A stretch of DNA of 7,124 bases from Gammaproteobacteria bacterium (GTDB taxonomy: Bacteria; Pseudomonadota; Gammaproteobacteria; Pseudomonadales; Pseudohongiellaceae): assembly GCA_016762995.1 (NCBI GenBank), contig JAESUT010000208.1, forward strand, positions 318-7,441. The letters are read 5' to 3'. Shown piece by piece: positions 5,376 to 7,124 of the stretch (its first letter is position 1; every line of letters starts with the position of its first letter). The notes below the pieces were generated by a model. That model did not search any database, had not been told where the DNA came from, and was given only the letters and a program-made list of their open reading frames with translations. The translations under genes were made by a program, and so were the position numbers.

Positions 5376-5810
5376 GTGAAAAAACTAAGCGCACTACATC
5401 ACATCAGCATTATCGAATCCCGTGGCACGAATTGCGCATGGGTACGCATCAAATACGATAGCAAGAGTTTCCAACAGTCCTTCCCCTTCAAAAAATTCGG
5501 CAGCAAGGCAAAAGCCATAGCCGCCGCGAAAAAGAAGAGAGATATCGAGGGCAAGAAAATCTACGGCAGTAATTGGCCGTATGCAAAGTTCAGCCCGCGC
5601 AAAGTTTCTCCACTTAATAGCTCCGGCGAGATTGGCGTTAGCTATTCAGAGAAAGACCATTCTTGGGTGGCAACTTGGCAGGAAGGCAAAGGCGTAAAAA
5701 GAAAACAGAAGAATGCGTACTTCTCGATAAACAAGTACGGCGATGACAAAGCGAAGGGAAAAGCGATTAGGGCTCGCCGCAGCGCGGTTCGGGCTAATAA
5801 GATTGGCTAG
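5376..5810 (+). CDS. Tandem AP2-like repeat protein
   Basis: A 144-residue, strongly basic protein with two copies of an AP2/ERF-type unit, the three-stranded-sheet-plus-helix DNA-binding fold best known in plants and in bacterial and phage proteins related to homing endonucleases. Repeat 1 spans about 9-57: HISIIESRG, AWVRIKY, FPFKKFGS, then an Ala/Lys helix ending KKKRDIEG. Repeat 2 spans about 84-137: GEIGVSYSEKDHSWVATW, AYFSINKYGDD, then helix KAIRARR. Both keep the Trp before the second strand, the aromatic-x-lysine-tyrosine/phenylalanine-Gly turn and the Ala-rich helix. No nuclease domain is present. GTG at 5376 has a good site, AAGAGAGG, 5 bases upstream. DNA binding is likely from the fold and charge; target and role are unknown. 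It converges on the membrane regulator gene with 21 bp between stops. Confidence 0.7.
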   Translation: MKKLSALHHISIIESRGTNCAWVRIKYDSKSFQQSFPFKKFGSKAKAIAAAKKKRDIEGKKIYGSNWPYAKFSPRKVSPLNSSGEIGVSYSEKDHSWVATWQEGKGVKRKQKNAYFSINKYGDDKAKGKAIRARRSAVRANKIG

Positions 5811-5831
5811 CTAGTGAGTAGTTTTACGCGG

Positions 5832-7124
5832 CTAGTTAAGGCGGGCTGACTGTGGAGACCGCCAAATTTGAGTCGTATCCAAAAGATTGGTGTAGACAAG
5901 GCTCGCCTCGAAATTCAAACGATCCACACCATAGACTTCATATAATGCTTCAAAACTAGCGACCGCCTCGTCAGTGTCGCTATCTATCGCTACAACCAGA
6001 TCATCAAGAGCTGCAGCATCTGACAAAGCCTGCGCCGTGTGCATCAAACCTGCATCTCGCATACCCGATATCAGAACCACCTGGGTATCGCTACTAGCAG
6101 GAAAGGTAGAAAACAGCCCGTAGTCCCGAAAGGGTTCGCCCTCCTCCGGCAACCCAGCATCACTGGTGTAATACTCCTCGGTAGCCGAGTTAAACAACTC
6201 GTCATAACTACGGCCAAGGCGAAGGCCAGAGCCGGCAAACGTCATGGCCGTCAATTTCTCTAGCGCGCTGATGTAGCCGATATAGACGATATGGTTACTG
6301 CGGATGTCAGCACTAGTTAGGTCCGACATCATTGTTATATTCACCGTCTTACCGCTGTTCTGCAAGATCGGAACTATCTTTGCCAATGCATAGGCACTGC
6401 CTTCCGGCATATAGCTAAGATCAAGGTCGAGGTAATTCTCGGTGTGTTCGATATCGCTAAACTGCAAGTCTTCTAAATCACTGCTGGAGTTCACAGAGAA
6501 TTCGCGCACCATACGCGCGATGTTGCCATTGGCATTGAGCTCACCAAATATGTAGTAGTCACCCATCACCAGGAGAATTGGCTGATCGTCATTTAAGACT
6601 GCACTCCATACCGGATGATTTGCTGCGATCTGGGACGGAGGACTACTCAGATCACTTCTCATGGGAGCCATGTAAATAAGGTTCGCGCCAAGAAGCAAAA
6701 CAATAAGCCCAAGCAGAACACTGTTCAATTTAAATTTCGGCAGCAATGCCCTAGCTGATTCGATGCTGACAGGCCTAGGCACTGCAGCTAACGAATATTT
6801 CCCCTTAGGAATAGCCAGTTGATACAGCGAATCTAGTTCATGCTCCTCATAGTACGCGGCTAATTTTTTGCGCAACTGATGCACATACACACGCACAGAC
6901 GAATCGGTGGATACATCGAAGTCTGCCGGCTTGCCCAGCACTTCGATAGCCAATTCGATTTCCTTTGGCGTTTTGTTCTCGAGGGAGCACTCTACCAAAT
7001 ACCCGAGCATAGCCAAATAATGCTTGGACCGCCCCAGAACCCCACTAGATGCGATACGGTCACGCAGCGCTAGTAATTCAGCGACACTAAATGCTTCGTC
7101 TATGCTTACGCTTACGCTGGCGAC
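5832..7124 (-). CDS. Membrane-anchored winged-helix regulator with periplasmic sensor domain, 5' end outside the window
   Basis: The frame is open without a stop from 5834 to the last base of the window, so 430 residues are visible and the N-terminus is missing. A TTG at 7016 is the only start-like codon inside, but it would cut the conserved region; the upstream codons (…ASSGVLGRSKHY) continue it. Counting from the edge, residues about 25-115 form a winged-helix unit: LGRSKHYLAMLGYLVE, KTPKEIELAIEVLGK, STDSSVRVYVHQLRKKLAAYY and a wing QLAIPKGKYSL. Residues 134-152 are one hydrophobic helix preceded by PKFK, placing the N-terminus in the cytoplasm and the remaining 280 residues in the periplasm. 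That part includes ILLVMGDYYIFGE, FSVNSSSDLEDL, IVYIGYIS, and DYGLFSTFP followed by VVLISGMRDAG. The layout is CadC/ToxR-like, but the periplasmic domain is not one I can name. Confidence 0.75.
   Translation of the reverse strand, partial: VASVSVSIDEAFSVAELLALRDRIASSGVLGRSKHYLAMLGYLVECSLENKTPKEIELAIEVLGKPADFDVSTDSSVRVYVHQLRKKLAAYYEEHELDSLYQLAIPKGKYSLAAVPRPVSIESARALLPKFKLNSVLLGLIVLLLGANLIYMAPMRSDLSSPPSQIAANHPVWSAVLNDDQPILLVMGDYYIFGELNANGNIARMVREFSVNSSSDLEDLQFSDIEHTENYLDLDLSYMPEGSAYALAKIVPILQNSGKTVNITMMSDLTSADIRSNHIVYIGYISALEKLTAMTFAGSGLRLGRSYDELFNSATEEYYTSDAGLPEEGEPFRDYGLFSTFPASSDTQVVLISGMRDAGLMHTAQALSDAAALDDLVVAIDSDTDEAVASFEALYEVYGVDRLNFEASLVYTNLLDTTQIWRSPQSARLN

Noticed and set aside
6039..6263. 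Plus-strand frame inside the membrane regulator gene (also one at 6879-7073)
   Set aside because: Both are antisense shadows of a clearly coding minus-strand frame.

Overview
The window looks like an accessory stretch of a gammaproteobacterial chromosome, perhaps marine. This is inferred from the mix of protein families (FemAB-like acyltransferase, FlgM, the paired TIGR04282/TIGR04283-type glycosyltransferases, AP2-repeat protein, membrane-anchored winged-helix regulator) and from the middling base composition. No single marker fixes the genus. Coding density is low for a bacterium: three gene-free stretches of about 440-540 bp and two of 200-280 bp separate seven complete genes and one gene cut by the right edge. 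Five of the seven complete genes appear to start with GTG or TTG.

Layout, left to right. At 3-164 an open frame enters from the left edge on the plus strand and may be the tail of another AP2-like protein. It overlaps the end of a minus-strand FemAB/GNAT-like gene (127-1107). A 540-bp divergent region holding several palindromes separates that gene from a plus-strand YbgC/FadM-type hotdog thioesterase (1647-2105). After a 450-bp gap comes a stand-alone FlgM-type anti-sigma-28 factor (2555-2848, plus). The next 200 bp contain three consecutive hairpins (2928-2948, 2952-3001, 3006-3035). They lie between flgM and a convergent minus-strand operon of two glycosyltransferase-fold genes (GT2-type 3728-4417, then GT-A-type 3049-3735), which are coupled by an 8-bp start/stop overlap.

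Beyond the operon promoter side (4418-4861, with a perfect 15-bp palindrome) lie a 75-residue protein of unknown function (4862-5089, plus) and a 144-residue basic protein with two AP2-like repeats (5376-5810, plus). The AP2 gene converges, with only 21 bp between stops, on a minus-strand gene (5832 to the right edge) for a CadC/ToxR-like architecture: cytoplasmic winged helix, one membrane helix and a large periplasmic domain of unknown ligand. That frame stays open to the last base, so its true N-terminus lies outside the window.

The genes do not form one obvious pathway. The only clear functional unit is the glycosyltransferase pair. The most interesting items are the hairpin cluster after flgM, an orphan flgM without flgA/flgN beside it, the two-repeat AP2 protein with a possible relative at the left edge, and the uncharacterised sensor domain of the membrane regulator. 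I found no rRNA, tRNA, CRISPR array, transposase or integrase.
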